Source: Alphaproteobacteria bacterium
Lineage (GTDB): Bacteria > Pseudomonadota > Alphaproteobacteria > Rhizobiales > JAJFHC01
Direction of reading: 5' to 3'
Assembly (NCBI GenBank): GCA_021775805.1
Contig: JAJFHD010000096.1
Coordinates: 1 to 64,000 of the forward strand
DNA length: 64,000 nucleotides
Below are positions 9,237-18,841 of the stretch, in pieces. Position numbers and translations under genes: made by a program. Each line of letters begins with the position of its first letter. The stretch's first letter is position 1. The notes under the pieces are model-generated. The model had not been told where the DNA came from, did no database searches, and saw only the letters and a list, made by a program, of their open reading frames with translations.

Positions 9237-11111
9237 ATGAGCTCCGGCAAGGAAAGTCCAGCGGAACCGTTCAAGCGCGCCGTGACGTTCGCGATGCGCT
9301 CGATCGCTCAGGACAATGAACTGACAGTGACCTTCGGTTCCGACGCGCCCGGCGTTCTGGATCACAAAGCCCGCCTGCCTCAGGTCGACCGGAATCTGCC
9401 GAAGGAAACTGTCGCGGTGACCCGCGGCATAGCGGATTCCCTGTCCCTGCGCCTGGCCCGTCATGACAACAAGGTCCATGCCCGTCTGGTGCCGGAGGGC
9501 CGCAACGCCCGGGCCGTGTTCGATGCTGTCGAGCAGGCCCGCGTCGAGGCCATTGGCTCCCTGATGATGCCCGGTATGGCGCAAAATCTCGATGCCATGC
9601 TTGAGGACCGGTTTGCCAAGTCTGCGGTCGCCCGGTCGGCCGACCGTGACGACGCACCGCTTGAGGATGCCGTCGCTCTGATCGTGCGCGAGCGCCTGAC
9701 CGGCCGTGCCCCGCCTGAAACCGCCAAGATGCTTGTTGACGCCTGGCGGCCCTGGGTTGAGGAGAAAGCCGGCGAACAGTTGGACAACCTTGACGGTCAG
9801 CTTGACGACCAGACTGCCTTTGCCCGTGTTACCCGCGACATCATAGCATCGCTCGATATGGCGGACGAATTGGGCGAGGAGTCTGAAGAAGGCGATAATG
9901 ACGACGCCGACGGTGATCCCGAGGGCAGTGAATCGGATTCCAATCCCGAAGGCGGCAGCGAAGAGGCCGAAGGCTCCACCACCGCTGACACGGAAGAAGG
10001 CGAAGGCGAGACCGAGGACGGTGAGCAACAGGCCGTCGAACTTGATTCAGACAGCCTGCCCGACGATGCCGATGCGGCCGACGATCCTGACGGCACCCAG
10101 CCCTGGCGCCCGGAACTGCCGTTTTCGAACATGCCGCCCGACAACAGCTACAAGGTCTTCACGCCCGCCTTCGACGAGGTCGTAGCCGCCGAGGATCTGT
10201 GCGACCCGGAAGAACTGCAACGCCTGCGCAACTATCTGGACAAGCAACTCAGCAGCCTGCAGGGCGTGGTGGCAAGACTGGCAAACCGGCTCCAGAGGCG
10301 TTTGCTCGCCAAGCAGAACCGGTCCTGGGACTTCGACCTTGAAGAAGGCATCCTCGACGCCGCCCGGCTTTCGCGCGTCATCATCGACCCGATGCACCCC
10401 CTGTCCTTCAAGATGGAACGCGACACCACCTTCCGCGATACTGTGGTGACCTTGCTGATCGACAATTCTGGCTCCATGCGCGGCCGCCCGATTTCAGTCG
10501 CGGCCACATGTGCCGACATCCTGGCGCGGACACTCGAGCGTTGCGGCGTAAAAGTCGAGATCCTCGGGTTCACCACCCGCGCCTGGAAAGGCGGCCAGGC
10601 ACGCGAGCAATGGCTGGCATCGGGCAAGCCCGAAACACCGGGACGTCTGAACGACCTGCGCCATATCATTTACAAATCCGCCGACCTGCCGTGGCGCCGC
10701 GCCCGCCGCAATCTCGGTCTGATGATGCGGGAGGGCCTGCTCAAGGAGAACATTGACGGCGAAGCGCTGATCTGGGCGCATAACCGAATTCTCGCCCGCC
10801 ATGAGCAAAGACGCATCCTGATGGTGATTTCCGACGGCGCCCCGGTCGACGACTCGACCCTTTCGGTCAACTCGGGAAACTATCTGGAGCGCCATCTTCG
10901 TCACGTTATCCAGGAAATCGAAACCCGTTCACCGGTCGAACTGATCGCCATTGGCATCGGTCACGATGTGACACGCTACTACCGTCGCGCCGTCACGATT
11001 GTCGATGCTGAAGAACTGGGCGGCGCCATGACCGACAAGCTTGCTGAACTGTTCGACGAAGATGTGGCCCAAGCTGCCGGCCAACGCCAGGCATCGCGCG
11101 CACGGCACTGA
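9237..11111 (+). CDS. cobT: Cobaltochelatase subunit CobT (VWA domain)
   Basis: Partner of CobS in the aerobic cobaltochelatase, 624 aa. The ATG at 9237 ([20 protein letters not shown]) is preferred over the TTG at 9216. Order of parts: an N-terminal CobT region, a strongly acidic linker of Asp/Glu/Ser/Gly at about residues 210-290 ([17 protein letters not shown]), and a C-terminal von Willebrand A domain with the metal-site motif DNSGSMRG near residue 408. The protein resembles the magnesium chelatase D subunit in layout. The stop codon overlaps the next gene's ATG (TGATG), so translation is probably coupled. Confidence 0.96.
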   Translation: MSSGKESPAEPFKRAVTFAMRSIAQDNELTVTFGSDAPGVLDHKARLPQVDRNLPKETVAVTRGIADSLSLRLARHDNKVHARLVPEGRNARAVFDAVEQARVEAIGSLMMPGMAQNLDAMLEDRFAKSAVARSADRDDAPLEDAVALIVRERLTGRAPPETAKMLVDAWRPWVEEKAGEQLDNLDGQLDDQTAFARVTRDIIASLDMADELGEESEEGDNDDADGDPEGSESDSNPEGGSEEAEGSTTADTEEGEGETEDGEQQAVELDSDSLPDDADAADDPDGTQPWRPELPFSNMPPDNSYKVFTPAFDEVVAAEDLCDPEELQRLRNYLDKQLSSLQGVVARLANRLQRRLLAKQNRSWDFDLEEGILDAARLSRVIIDPMHPLSFKMERDTTFRDTVVTLLIDNSGSMRGRPISVAATCADILARTLERCGVKVEILGFTTRAWKGGQAREQWLASGKPETPGRLNDLRHIIYKSADLPWRRARRNLGLMMREGLLKENIDGEALIWAHNRILARHEQRRILMVISDGAPVDDSTLSVNSGNYLERHLRHVIQEIETRSPVELIAIGIGHDVTRYYRRAVTIVDAEELGGAMTDKLAELFDEDVAQAAGQRQASRARH

Positions 11112-12220
11112 TGAAACCGCGTCAAGAACGCGCCTTGCACAAATCGGTCTCAGTTTCTTTTGAGAAACCGGCAACTTGCAGAAATCCGGGATTTCGTGAG
11201 TTTCTTGCAGCAACTGTTGCATTGATTGCTGTTGCCGTTCCTTCGCTGGCTTCAGGCGCGCAAACGCTGCGGCCAGTGTCCGTCGAAACCATTCCGATTG
11301 CGTTCTCGCCATTCGAAACTTCGCGCCGGAACTTTGGAGCGCTCCGATGGCAAGGCGGATTCGAAGTCGAATCCAAGGACAAGAATTTTGGTGGCCTGTC
11401 GGGCATCGTCATCGGTGAAAAGGGCCGCCGGATTGTGGCGATCACCGATAAGGGGCGATGGCTCACAGGAGTTCTGTCATACAAGGACGGTCGACTGGCC
11501 GATCTTGAGAAAGTCCGCATGGCCCCGATCCTCGACAAGCGAGGCCGCCCCCTGGCGTCGCGCAGACACCGTGATGCGGAAGCCGTCAGCTTGTATGACA
11601 CCGGCCTCGGTGGTCGGCTGTTGGTTGCCTTCGAACGCAAGACGCGGGCGAGGATTTACGATTTTGGCCGCAAGGGCGCCAAGGCACGCGCCCGCGCCAT
11701 CAGGCTGCCGTCACGTGCCCGCAAGGGACCGGACAACAAAGAGCTTGAATCAATCGGCCGGTTTCCAAAGTCATCGAGGTTCAGAGGCAGCGTCATCGCA
11801 ATCAGTGAGCATCACCTTGACCGCAAGGGTAACATTCTGGGATGGCTGGTCGGCGGTGCCAATCCCGGTCGCTTTTCGGTCAAGCCGGTCCGCGATTATC
11901 ACATCACTGATCTCGCAATTGTCCCCGGCACCCACGACGTCCTTACCCTGGAGCGCCGATTCACCTTTCTGACCGGTCCCGGAATGCTGATACGATGGCA
12001 TTCCGCAACAGACATACGCCCCGGCGCGGTGCTGACCGGCAAGACGCTCGTCGAAGCCGATTTGCGCTTCAACATAGACAACATGGAGGGCCTTGCCATA
12101 CATCGGGGTCAAGGTGGCAGGCACCGGTTGACGATCGTGTCGGATGATAATTTCAATCCGATTCAACGCACGCTGTTTCTGCAGTTTTCCTGGGACGGAA
12201 AATCGCATGTCAAAAAATGA
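11111..12220 (+). CDS. Esterase-like activity of phytase family protein, exported
   Basis: A 369-aa protein with an N-terminal hydrophobic segment (FLAATVALIAVAVPSLASGAQT, residues about 31-52) after a basic leader, so probably periplasmic. The remainder matches the six-bladed propeller family named after the esterase-like activity of phytase: GGLSGIVIGEKGRRIVAITD, DAEAVSLYDTG, NKELESIGRF and NIDNMEGLAIH. The family occurs beside cobT in related alphaproteobacteria, but no link with cobalamin is established. The ATG overlaps the cobT stop by one base. Catalytic role unknown. Confidence 0.8.
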   Translation: MKPRQERALHKSVSVSFEKPATCRNPGFREFLAATVALIAVAVPSLASGAQTLRPVSVETIPIAFSPFETSRRNFGALRWQGGFEVESKDKNFGGLSGIVIGEKGRRIVAITDKGRWLTGVLSYKDGRLADLEKVRMAPILDKRGRPLASRRHRDAEAVSLYDTGLGGRLLVAFERKTRARIYDFGRKGAKARARAIRLPSRARKGPDNKELESIGRFPKSSRFRGSVIAISEHHLDRKGNILGWLVGGANPGRFSVKPVRDYHITDLAIVPGTHDVLTLERRFTFLTGPGMLIRWHSATDIRPGAVLTGKTLVEADLRFNIDNMEGLAIHRGQGGRHRLTIVSDDNFNPIQRTLFLQFSWDGKSHVKK

Positions 12221-12310
12221 CCCGCCGGCGTGCTCTGCCAGAGGATTTCAAAACTCATCAGCAACCGTTTTTCGAGGCGGAAATCTGCCAGGAACCAGAC
12301 CGTATCTGGC

Positions 12311-12604
12311 CTAGGCTGCGGCTTCGACTCTGGCTTTTTCGACCCGACGCTTGATGCGCTGCACTTTCAAAGAAAGGTCGACACTGCGGGCCTTGCCAAG
12401 AAACGCGTCCAGGCCACCACGATGTTCGACCGAGCGCAGCGCATGAGCGCTGATCCGCAACCGGAACGTCTCTCCCAGCGCATCGCTCATCAGGCTGACA
12501 TCACACAGGTTCGGAAGGAACCGGCGCCGGTTTCTGTTTTTGGCGTGGCTCACGTTGTTTCCGGTCTGAACCGCCTTGCCAGTCAATTCACAACGACGGG
12601 CCAT
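12311..12604 (-). CDS. rpmB: 50S ribosomal protein L28
   Basis: A 97-aa basic ribosomal protein of the large subunit. The start [20 protein letters not shown] and the following [12 protein letters not shown] are diagnostic of L28. The length, about 20 residues longer than the E. coli protein, is usual in alphaproteobacteria. It stands alone on the minus strand. Its leader carries a clear -35/-10 pair (12697-12725) and a terminator-like hairpin (12655-12677). Confidence 0.97.
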   Translation of the reverse strand: MARRCELTGKAVQTGNNVSHAKNRNRRRFLPNLCDVSLMSDALGETFRLRISAHALRSVEHRGGLDAFLGKARSVDLSLKVQRIKRRVEKARVEAAA

Positions 12605-12654
12605 AAGACACTCCCAAGCTTACTGTTCATCTAAATATTGAAATTCAATCATTG

Positions 12655-12677
12655 AAAAAGGCGCGCCTGCGCGCGCC
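12655..12677 (-). terminator. Terminator-like hairpin in the rpmB leader
   Basis: On the minus strand GGCGCGC-GCAG-GCGCGCC is a perfect 7-bp GC stem with a tetraloop, directly followed by TTTTT. It lies 50 bases before the rpmB start and about 12 bases after the expected transcription start. The only gene downstream on this strand is rpmB, so it would act as an attenuator or early terminator rather than as an ordinary 3' end. Confidence 0.7.
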
Positions 12678-12696
12678 GGTTTTCAATTCGCGTGTT

Positions 12697-12725
12697 GCTA
12701 TACTGCTCCCGTGGCCGGTCGTCAA
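12697..12725 (-). promoter_or_regulatory. Predicted sigma-70-type promoter of rpmB
   Basis: Minus strand TTGACG (12725-12720) and TATAGC (12702-12697) are separated by exactly 17 bases. They lie 93 bases upstream of the rpmB start codon and just before the leader hairpin. Both hexamers differ little from the consensus. Confidence 0.65.
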
Positions 12726-12989
12726 GGCCCACACGCACTCAATGAGGTCCAATCAGAGCATTTTTGCCGTCGTGCGGATGTCCAGGCGACTTCACTTGCC
12801 CAGAAACAGCCACAATCCTAAACAATGTATCCACTCCCAGAGGGGCAGACCGTGGAGACAAGCTTAGGAATTGCATCCGAACGTCATACGAGTCAAAACT
12901 AACAAGTGCACATTCTGGGGAGAGTGCCAGACTTTCGTTCGTACGTACACCTCGCTAACCTGAATCCACTGCTGCAGGAGAATACAAGA
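12726..12989. other. Gap between rpmB promoter and the DUF3108 gene
   Basis: No convincing gene was found here. The ORF-track entries are short, start in non-coding context and resemble nothing known. The last 20 bases hold GCAGGAG, the ribosome binding site for the next gene. The full gene-free gap from 12605 to 12989 also contains the rpmB promoter and leader listed separately. Confidence 0.5.
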
Positions 12990-13844
12990 ATGCACGGTTC
13001 GATTGGCCTTCGAAGCCTCGCATTGACCGCTATCATTGCCGTGGCGGCAGTACCGGGATCTGTCGGCTCAGCGCACGCCGATGAAAAGATCAGCCTCGAT
13101 TATGATTTCTACGGCAATGGCATACGGGTCCTTACACTCGGCTTCGACGTCATGTTATCCGACGGCGGGTACCATGCGCGCTACAAGCTTAAGACCAAGG
13201 GGCTTGCAAGCATATTCTCGAAGGGAACAACGACCGCCATATCTCAAGGCAAGGTGCGCACCGATTCGCTGCTCGTGAACGAATATTTCGCCAAGATCAA
13301 GAACAGCAAGGGCAATCGCAATCTCGAAATTACCTGGGGCAACGGCGGGCAACCCAAAACCAATCGTTCCTACGATCTCGGCCGACGAAAGTCCGCATCG
13401 ATCAAGGCGGTTCTCAAACCGGATACTCCCGATCCCGTGACGTCAATGCTCGAGAGCATGATGTTCGACGCCGGCAGGCCTTGTGAGGGAACCCGGGTTG
13501 TCTACGACGGAAAAGAGGTTTTTCAGCTGATTTACAAGTATATCAAGCGCGACATTGTGCCGATTACAGCGAACGGCTGGTTTTCAGGCCCGGCCCACAT
13601 GTGCCAATTGACCTATGAGCCAGTGGCGGGTCTGTCCAAGAAAAAGAAACGCCGTCTGAAAAAAACCCCCATCCAGCCCTTCACAGTCTGGATGGCGCCG
13701 GTCAAGTCTCCCATGCTTGGCAGATCACTGCTGATGCCGGTGCGCGCAACCGGCCGCATGAAATGGGCCAACCTGGAAATCTTCATCCGAAAGGGCAGCA
13801 TTGCCGGTTCACCTCTGGTGCCCGCTGCTCTGGCCCAAAAGTAA
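12990..13844 (+). CDS. DUF3108 domain-containing exported protein
   Basis: A 284-aa protein of unknown function. The ATG at 12990 follows GCAGGAG at a good distance and opens a signal peptide (LRSLALTAIIAVAAVPGSVGSAHA, then DEKISLDYDFY). The DUF3108 pattern is visible: an early lipid-binding-like beta region (YDFYGNGIRVLTLGFDVML), TKGLASIFSKGTT, and the central DPVTSMLESMMFDAGRPCEG. It is probably periplasmic. The gene sits in the conserved rpmB-helicase neighbourhood. A basic KKKKRRLKK patch lies near residue 215. Confidence 0.8.
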   Translation: MHGSIGLRSLALTAIIAVAAVPGSVGSAHADEKISLDYDFYGNGIRVLTLGFDVMLSDGGYHARYKLKTKGLASIFSKGTTTAISQGKVRTDSLLVNEYFAKIKNSKGNRNLEITWGNGGQPKTNRSYDLGRRKSASIKAVLKPDTPDPVTSMLESMMFDAGRPCEGTRVVYDGKEVFQLIYKYIKRDIVPITANGWFSGPAHMCQLTYEPVAGLSKKKKRRLKKTPIQPFTVWMAPVKSPMLGRSLLMPVRATGRMKWANLEIFIRKGSIAGSPLVPAALAQK

Positions 13845-14037
13845 CTGCCGCTCCCGCGATTGAACTGCGCAACCAAGGTCGTGCTGCCCCGGTCCCCGGC
13901 GGCCACTGTCATTGCAAAATGCCCATGTGCCAAAACAGAACACAATCTTTAACCGCGCCGGCCGACACCCTCGCAAACAGTCTTGCAAGGGCTTCGTTGT
14001 CCGGCCCAGACCGTCACCATCGTGCCAAGGACACCAG

Positions 14038-14100
14038 ATATAGCCGTGAACAAAACCTGAATCTGGTGAGAGTCAGTGATTCGGTCAGGTTTTGTTCACG
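14038..14100. repeat. Palindromic intergenic repeat, copy 1
   Basis: Perfect 16-bp arms (CGTGAACAAAACCTGA at 14045-14060 and its complement at 14085-14100) flank a 24-nt loop. The element starts with ATATAG and shares the 16-mer GTCAGTGATTCGGTCA with copy 2, 223 bp downstream. It can fold into a long hairpin on either strand. Confidence 0.8.
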
Positions 14101-14260
14101 TCTCATTCGCATTCTTAACGCAGGCCGTTTCCCGCACGCCTCGCCGAGGAATACTTTGCTAACAAAAATGATCCATGCGTTAACCATTGAAGTCAAATCT
14201 GCACCTTTGTTGTCCAAACCTTGTGATAATTGCGCGTCGGTGACCTGTGGCGAAATCAAA

Positions 14261-14322
14261 ATATAGCTGCGAACAAAACGAGAAATTTTCAGTGTCAGTG
14301 ATTCGGTCAATGTTTGTTCCGC
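14261..14322. repeat. Palindromic intergenic repeat, copy 2 (diverged)
   Basis: Same order of parts as copy 1: ATATAG, GAACAAAAC, then GTCAGTGATTCGGTCA and a TTTGTTC right end. The arms no longer pair perfectly. The spacing between shared blocks is conserved to within one base, so the two copies derive from one element. Confidence 0.75.
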
Positions 14323-14475
14323 CCCCGTTCCCTGTCGTTAACAAACGACGGGCTGGATGTGCCGTTGCGAAACAGTGTATGGGGTATGTCGATCTGGGAA
14401 ACGCTCCCTGCATCGCATGCCGCCACAGTGCCGGTTTCACCGCCGGATTACCCTGACAAACCAGGAACACGTCAA

Positions 14476-17388
14476 ATGACGAACAACTCTTACAATCGCG
14501 GTCGCCGTGTGACCGCGGTTCTGGGTCCGACCAACACCGGCAAGACCCATCTCGCAGTCGAGCGCATGATCGCCCATGAGTCCGGCATGATCGGTCTGCC
14601 CCTGCGTCTTCTTGCCCGCGAGGTCTACGATCGCGTGGTCGAGCTGCGCGGACCGTCTGCCGTAGCCCTCATCACCGGCGAGGAAAAGATTCTTCCGGCC
14701 TCACCGCGTTATTACGTCTGTACCGTCGAAGCCATGCCGGCGGACAAGGACGTTGATTTTGTCGCCATCGACGAAGTCCAGCTCGCCGCCGATCCCGACC
14801 GCGGCCACATTTTCACCGACAGGCTGCTGCACATGCGCGGCCAGACCGAGACCATGGTCCTGGGCGCCAGCACGATCAAACCGACAATCGAACGTTTGCT
14901 TCCCGGGGCCAATTTTGTTTCAAGACCCAGGTTCTCGCAGCTGACCTATGCGGGCCAGAAGAAGATAACGCGCCTGCCCCGGCGCAGCGCGATCGTCGCC
15001 TTCAGCGCCGATTCGGTTTATGCCATCGCCGAGTTGATCCGGCGCCAGCGTGGTGGTGCGGCTGTCGTCCTGGGCGCGCTCAGTCCGCGCACGAGAAACG
15101 CCCAGGTTGCCCTGTATCAGTCGGGCGATGTTGATTTTCTGGTCGCCACCGACGCCATCGGCATGGGCCTGAACATGGATGTCGACCATGTTGCCTTCGC
15201 GGCGACCCGAAAGTTTGACGGCATGAATTTCCGGGATCTTATCCCCGGAGAACTGGCTCAGATTGCCGGCAGGGCGGGACGCCACATGAACGACGGCACT
15301 TTCGGGGTCACCGCCGACGCCGCACCGATGGAAGCGGAAGTGATCAGCCGGATTGAAAACCATGAGTTTGAACCGGTAAAGGTCATTCACTGGCGCAACC
15401 GGCAGATCGACTTTGCTTCGCTCACCGATCTCATGACGAGCCTCATTCGCCCGCCATCGGAAAACGGTCTGGTTCGCGCACGCATCGCCGACGATGTTAC
15501 GGCGCTGGAAATGTTGAGCCGCGATGAAGACATCCGTGCTTTGGTCTCGACACCGGCCGACGTCGAACGCTTGTGGGATGTCTGCCAGATTCCCGACTAC
15601 CGAAACATTACCGGCGGCGAACATGCCGCCATGATCGGCCGCATCTTCAGCCATGTCACGACCGGCAACGGCTACATTCCCGAAGACTGGTTCGCCGGCC
15701 AACTTTCCTATGCCGACCGTACCGACGGTGATATAGACACGTTGGCGACCCGTATCGCACACATAAGAACCTGGACATTTGTTGCCAACCGGTCGAACTG
15801 GTTGAGGGACCCGGTCGGTTGGCAGGAAAAGGCCCGGACTATCGAGGACAAGCTATCGGATGCCCTGCATGAACGCCTGAGCCAACGGTTTGTTGACCGT
15901 CGCTCAAGTGTCCTGATGAAGCGGCTCCGGGAGAAGGAAGATGTAATGGCCTCAGTTTCAGGCCAGGGCGAGATTCACGTGGAAGGCGAATTTATCGGAA
16001 ACCTGATAGGCTTCCGGTTCGTTCCCGAGGCCGGGGTGGCGGATGCTCAGCCCAGGGCAATGAAGACCGCATCGCTCAAGGTGATTGCCGCTGAACTGAC
16101 GAACCGGGCCGGCCTGATCCGCACCGCCGCCGACACCGAGATGGCGTTGAACGCCCAAGGCCAGATCGAATGGAAGGGTGAGGCGGTCGCGAGCCTTGGC
16201 ACCGGTGACGACGTTCTCCGGCCCAAACTGACCCTGTCGGCTGACGAGCAGCTGGCCGGAAGCGCCCGGGAGAATGTCCAGGAACGCCTGGAAACCTGGG
16301 TGCGGCAGCATATCGACACGCTCCTTGAGCCTCTGGCGGCACTCGCTGCGGGAGAGGGCATCGAAGGGCTGGCACGCGGCCTCGCTTTTCGCCTGGTCGA
16401 GAATCTTGGCGTTCTGGTACGCGACGATGTTTCCGACGACGTCCGGCAACTGGACCAGGATGCCCGCAGAACCCTGCGCAAATACGGGGTGCGGTTCGGC
16501 GCCTTCCACATCTTCATCCCAAGCCTGCTGAAACCTGCACCCGCCCGCCTGCGGTTGTTGCTTTGGGCGCTCAGCCTGACCGGCGACAGGGCGGTCGACG
16601 CCGAAGCCGTGCCACCTCTGCCGGCGGACGGCCTCACATCGGTTCCGTTCGATCGTTCAACCCCTCGCGGTTTCTATCAGGCTGCCGGATACCGGCTATG
16701 TGGTTCCCGTGCCGTGCGCATCGACATGCTCGAACGCCTCGGCGATCTCATTCGCACACGTGTCTTCTGGAAACCGGAAAAGGACACCGACGAACGCCCC
16801 GAAGGCTCGGTTGAAGGCGGTGGCTTCACGGTTATACCCGACATGATGTCATTGGTCGGATGTTCCGGCGAAGACTTCGCCAGCATCCTTCACACACTTG
16901 GATTCCGCATGGAGCGGCGCAAGGCGCCACCGGCCCTGCCCGACCCGCCCGGAGAACCCGAAACAGCCGCCGACACCGCCATGCCGGCGACCGACGTTCC
17001 GGTGTCCGGCGTGCCGGGCAGCGCTGCCGCCGACCCTGCCCCCGATAAACCGGCCATCGACGGCTCGGCGGCAGAACTGGCCGCCGAGTCCGGATCAGAG
17101 CCCGCCGGCCCTCCGGAGCCCGCCTTTATTGAAGTCTGGAAGCCGCGGCGCAAGAAACGGCCCGAACACCGCGGATCGGATGCCAGCCAAAAGCAGGATA
17201 CGGGACAAAAGACAAACGACAGGCCCCACCAAAAGCGACGTCCCGAGCGCAAGGGCAAACCGAAGAAGCCGAACACAGTTCGCCTCTCCGCCAGCCCCGC
17301 GAAAGCTGCGTCACTGGAGGACTCGCCATTTGCAGCCTTGAGTGCGCTCAAGAAAGCGATGGAAGAAGGGTCGGATCGCAACACCTGA
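14476..17388 (+). CDS. SUV3-like DEAD/DEAH-box helicase with basic C-terminal tail
   Basis: Superfamily 2 helicase resembling the mitochondrial RNA helicase Suv3, 970 aa from the ATG at 14476. The Walker A motif GPTNTGKT is at residues 17-24 and the Walker B-like DEVQ near residue 99. Later motifs include LGASTIKPTIERLLPGA, ATDAIGMGLNMDVDHV and QIAGRAGRH (motif VI). The last 150 residues are low-complexity: a Pro/Ala/Ser/Glu region and then a very basic stretch (KKRPEHRG, KRRPERKGKPKK) likely to bind RNA. The following S4-domain gene is 14 bases downstream, so a shared RNA-related operon is likely. In mitochondria Suv3 works with the degradosome; the bacterial partner is not known here. Confidence 0.88.
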   Translation: MTNNSYNRGRRVTAVLGPTNTGKTHLAVERMIAHESGMIGLPLRLLAREVYDRVVELRGPSAVALITGEEKILPASPRYYVCTVEAMPADKDVDFVAIDEVQLAADPDRGHIFTDRLLHMRGQTETMVLGASTIKPTIERLLPGANFVSRPRFSQLTYAGQKKITRLPRRSAIVAFSADSVYAIAELIRRQRGGAAVVLGALSPRTRNAQVALYQSGDVDFLVATDAIGMGLNMDVDHVAFAATRKFDGMNFRDLIPGELAQIAGRAGRHMNDGTFGVTADAAPMEAEVISRIENHEFEPVKVIHWRNRQIDFASLTDLMTSLIRPPSENGLVRARIADDVTALEMLSRDEDIRALVSTPADVERLWDVCQIPDYRNITGGEHAAMIGRIFSHVTTGNGYIPEDWFAGQLSYADRTDGDIDTLATRIAHIRTWTFVANRSNWLRDPVGWQEKARTIEDKLSDALHERLSQRFVDRRSSVLMKRLREKEDVMASVSGQGEIHVEGEFIGNLIGFRFVPEAGVADAQPRAMKTASLKVIAAELTNRAGLIRTAADTEMALNAQGQIEWKGEAVASLGTGDDVLRPKLTLSADEQLAGSARENVQERLETWVRQHIDTLLEPLAALAAGEGIEGLARGLAFRLVENLGVLVRDDVSDDVRQLDQDARRTLRKYGVRFGAFHIFIPSLLKPAPARLRLLLWALSLTGDRAVDAEAVPPLPADGLTSVPFDRSTPRGFYQAAGYRLCGSRAVRIDMLERLGDLIRTRVFWKPEKDTDERPEGSVEGGGFTVIPDMMSLVGCSGEDFASILHTLGFRMERRKAPPALPDPPGEPETAADTAMPATDVPVSGVPGSAAADPAPDKPAIDGSAAELAAESGSEPAGPPEPAFIEVWKPRRKKRPEHRGSDASQKQDTGQKTNDRPHQKRRPERKGKPKKPNTVRLSASPAKAASLEDSPFAALSALKKAMEEGSDRNT

Positions 17389-17402
17389 GTTTTGCCGCAG
17401 CA

Positions 17403-17801
17403 ATGACCGCCGACCTACAACGCATTGACAAATGGCTCTGGTTCGCCCGCATGCTCAAAACCAGAACCGCGGCTTCCAAACTGGCGGCGGCGGGAAGAAT
17501 CCGCGTCAACGGGACAAGAATTACCAAGCCCAGTCAAAGCCTAGTGGTTGACGACGTGTTGACTTTCACGATCAACCATCAGGTTCGGATTCTGAAGGTC
17601 CTGGACCTAGGCAAACGACGGGGTCCGTTTTCGGAGGCTCGCCTGCTTTATGAGGATCTGACCCCTGTTGCCGGCCAGGACGACGGCGACAAGAACGCAG
17701 ATTTTGATGAAGCACCCGACGGCGCCCGCGACAGAGGAGCCGGGCGGCCGACCAAAAAGGAGCGCCGTGAACTCGACGAGTGGCGCGGTACGGAAAACTG
17801 A
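17403..17801 (+). CDS. S4 domain RNA-binding protein, Hsp15/RqcP-like
   Basis: A 132-aa protein with an S4 RNA-binding domain at the N-terminus: LQRIDKWLWFARMLKTRTAA then AAAGRIRVNGTRITKPSQSL. This is the pattern of Hsp15 (HslR), which binds stalled 50S subunits carrying nascent chains. The C-terminal 45 residues are charged and probably unstructured. It follows the helicase gene after 14 bases. Confidence 0.88.
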   Translation: MTADLQRIDKWLWFARMLKTRTAASKLAAAGRIRVNGTRITKPSQSLVVDDVLTFTINHQVRILKVLDLGKRRGPFSEARLLYEDLTPVAGQDDGDKNADFDEAPDGARDRGAGRPTKKERRELDEWRGTEN

Positions 17802-17994
17802 CGGCCCTTGAGGGGGTGCCGAAGCCACCTGCAATCACAACAAGTTGTGTATCCGGTTTAGCGGGTGTGACAACAAGGAAAATGGTGGGCAATCCCGCCA
17901 ATATGGTATAGGAAGCGCCCGACGATATCATGTCTGCCAATGTTGTGCGGACACGCCTTGCCCACATCATTGAATTCGCACTTCGGAGAACAAG

Positions 17995-18333
17995 ATGACC
18001 TATTTGGTGACCGACAACTGCATCAAATGCAAATACATGGATTGTGTTGAAGTTTGTCCGGTGGATTGCTTCTACGAAGGCGAGAATATGCTCGTGATTC
18101 ACCCCGATGAATGCATTGACTGTGGCGTTTGCGAACCAGAATGTCCGGCGGAGGCAATCAAGCCCGACACCGAGGACGGTCTCGACAAGTGGCTGACTGT
18201 AAACACCGAGTATGCCGAGAAATGGCCCAACATCACCGTCAAGCGCGAGCCTGAAGAGGGCTCCGAAAAGTTTGATGGCGAGGCCGGCAAGTTCGAAAAA
18301 TACTTTTCGGAAAACCCCGGCGAGGGCGATTGA
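17995..18333 (+). CDS. fdxA: 7Fe ferredoxin FdxA ([3Fe-4S] plus [4Fe-4S])
   Basis: Small cytoplasmic electron carrier, 112 aa. Cysteines at 9, 17, 21 and 50 match the [3Fe-4S] ligands of the Azotobacter FdI type, and 25, 40, 43 and 46 match the [4Fe-4S] ligands; Cys12 is the extra conserved one. The text between ([20 protein letters not shown], then [13 protein letters not shown]) is nearly canonical. FdxA proteins of this kind lie beside carD in many alphaproteobacteria. The acidic C-terminal half is typical. Electron donor and acceptor are unknown. Confidence 0.95.
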   Translation: MTYLVTDNCIKCKYMDCVEVCPVDCFYEGENMLVIHPDECIDCGVCEPECPAEAIKPDTEDGLDKWLTVNTEYAEKWPNITVKREPEEGSEKFDGEAGKFEKYFSENPGEGD

Positions 18334-18841
18334 GCCACCGGGCCGAAAGACCACAGCCGGAATGGCGCCGCGTTTCCGTTAAAATTAACCAAATCGCGTA
18401 ATCCGGTGATTAACGATAGTGGGTTAAACGCCGGATATTCGGGCGGAATTTGGGCAACCTGGCGCTTCCGGGGTTCCCAAAACGTAAAAATTGTGTTATA
18501 TCAAACCTTAACAATCAATAGTGGCTTTTTTCGCTAAAGATTGACAGGAACATCAACGGCAACCGACCCTTTTGGGCACGGGCTTTTTTTTTCGATTTTT
18601 CTGTTTTTTCAATGGCAAATGCACTGCGCAGCGGTGGCAGGAAAAGGGCTATAGCGGTCAATATTGTTTTGACTTTGTCTTGGCGCAGTGGACGGGAAGT
18701 GCCCCATCTCTGACTGTTCTGCGTCCGCCGACCGCACGATTTTAGGGCCTTCAGCAGCCAATTGCCGGCTGATGGTGGCCGATTCGACATGGTGCAGGTG
18801 CGACATGTCGTCCGCAACCCTAAACGAGGTACCGCATTAGC
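18334..18841. other. 508-bp gap between fdxA and carD
   Basis: No supported gene. The first half is AT-rich with several TTAA tetramers, and T-tracts lie around 18585-18615. This is presumably the carD promoter region, but no -35/-10 pair stands out. The minus-strand ORF 18515-19630 in the track overlaps carD and is a shadow. Confidence 0.5.

Larger units (their letters stand above)
13845..14475. other. 631-bp gene-free gap carrying two related palindromic repeats
   Basis: No supported gene lies here. The ORFs listed by the track arise from the two repeat copies and encode similar short peptides in both. The gap holds repeat copies at 14038-14100 and 14261-14322, then the leader of the helicase gene. 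Confidence 0.6.

Noticed and set aside
14271-14286. Possible alphaproteobacterial LexA (GAAC-N7-GAAC) box in repeat copy 2
   Set aside because: The second half reads GAAA instead of GAAC, and copy 1 has GAAT. The similarity comes from the palindromic repeat.
18334-18500. CtrA-type TTAA-N7-TTAA sites before carD
   Set aside because: Several TTAA tetramers occur, but no pair has the required 7-base spacing.
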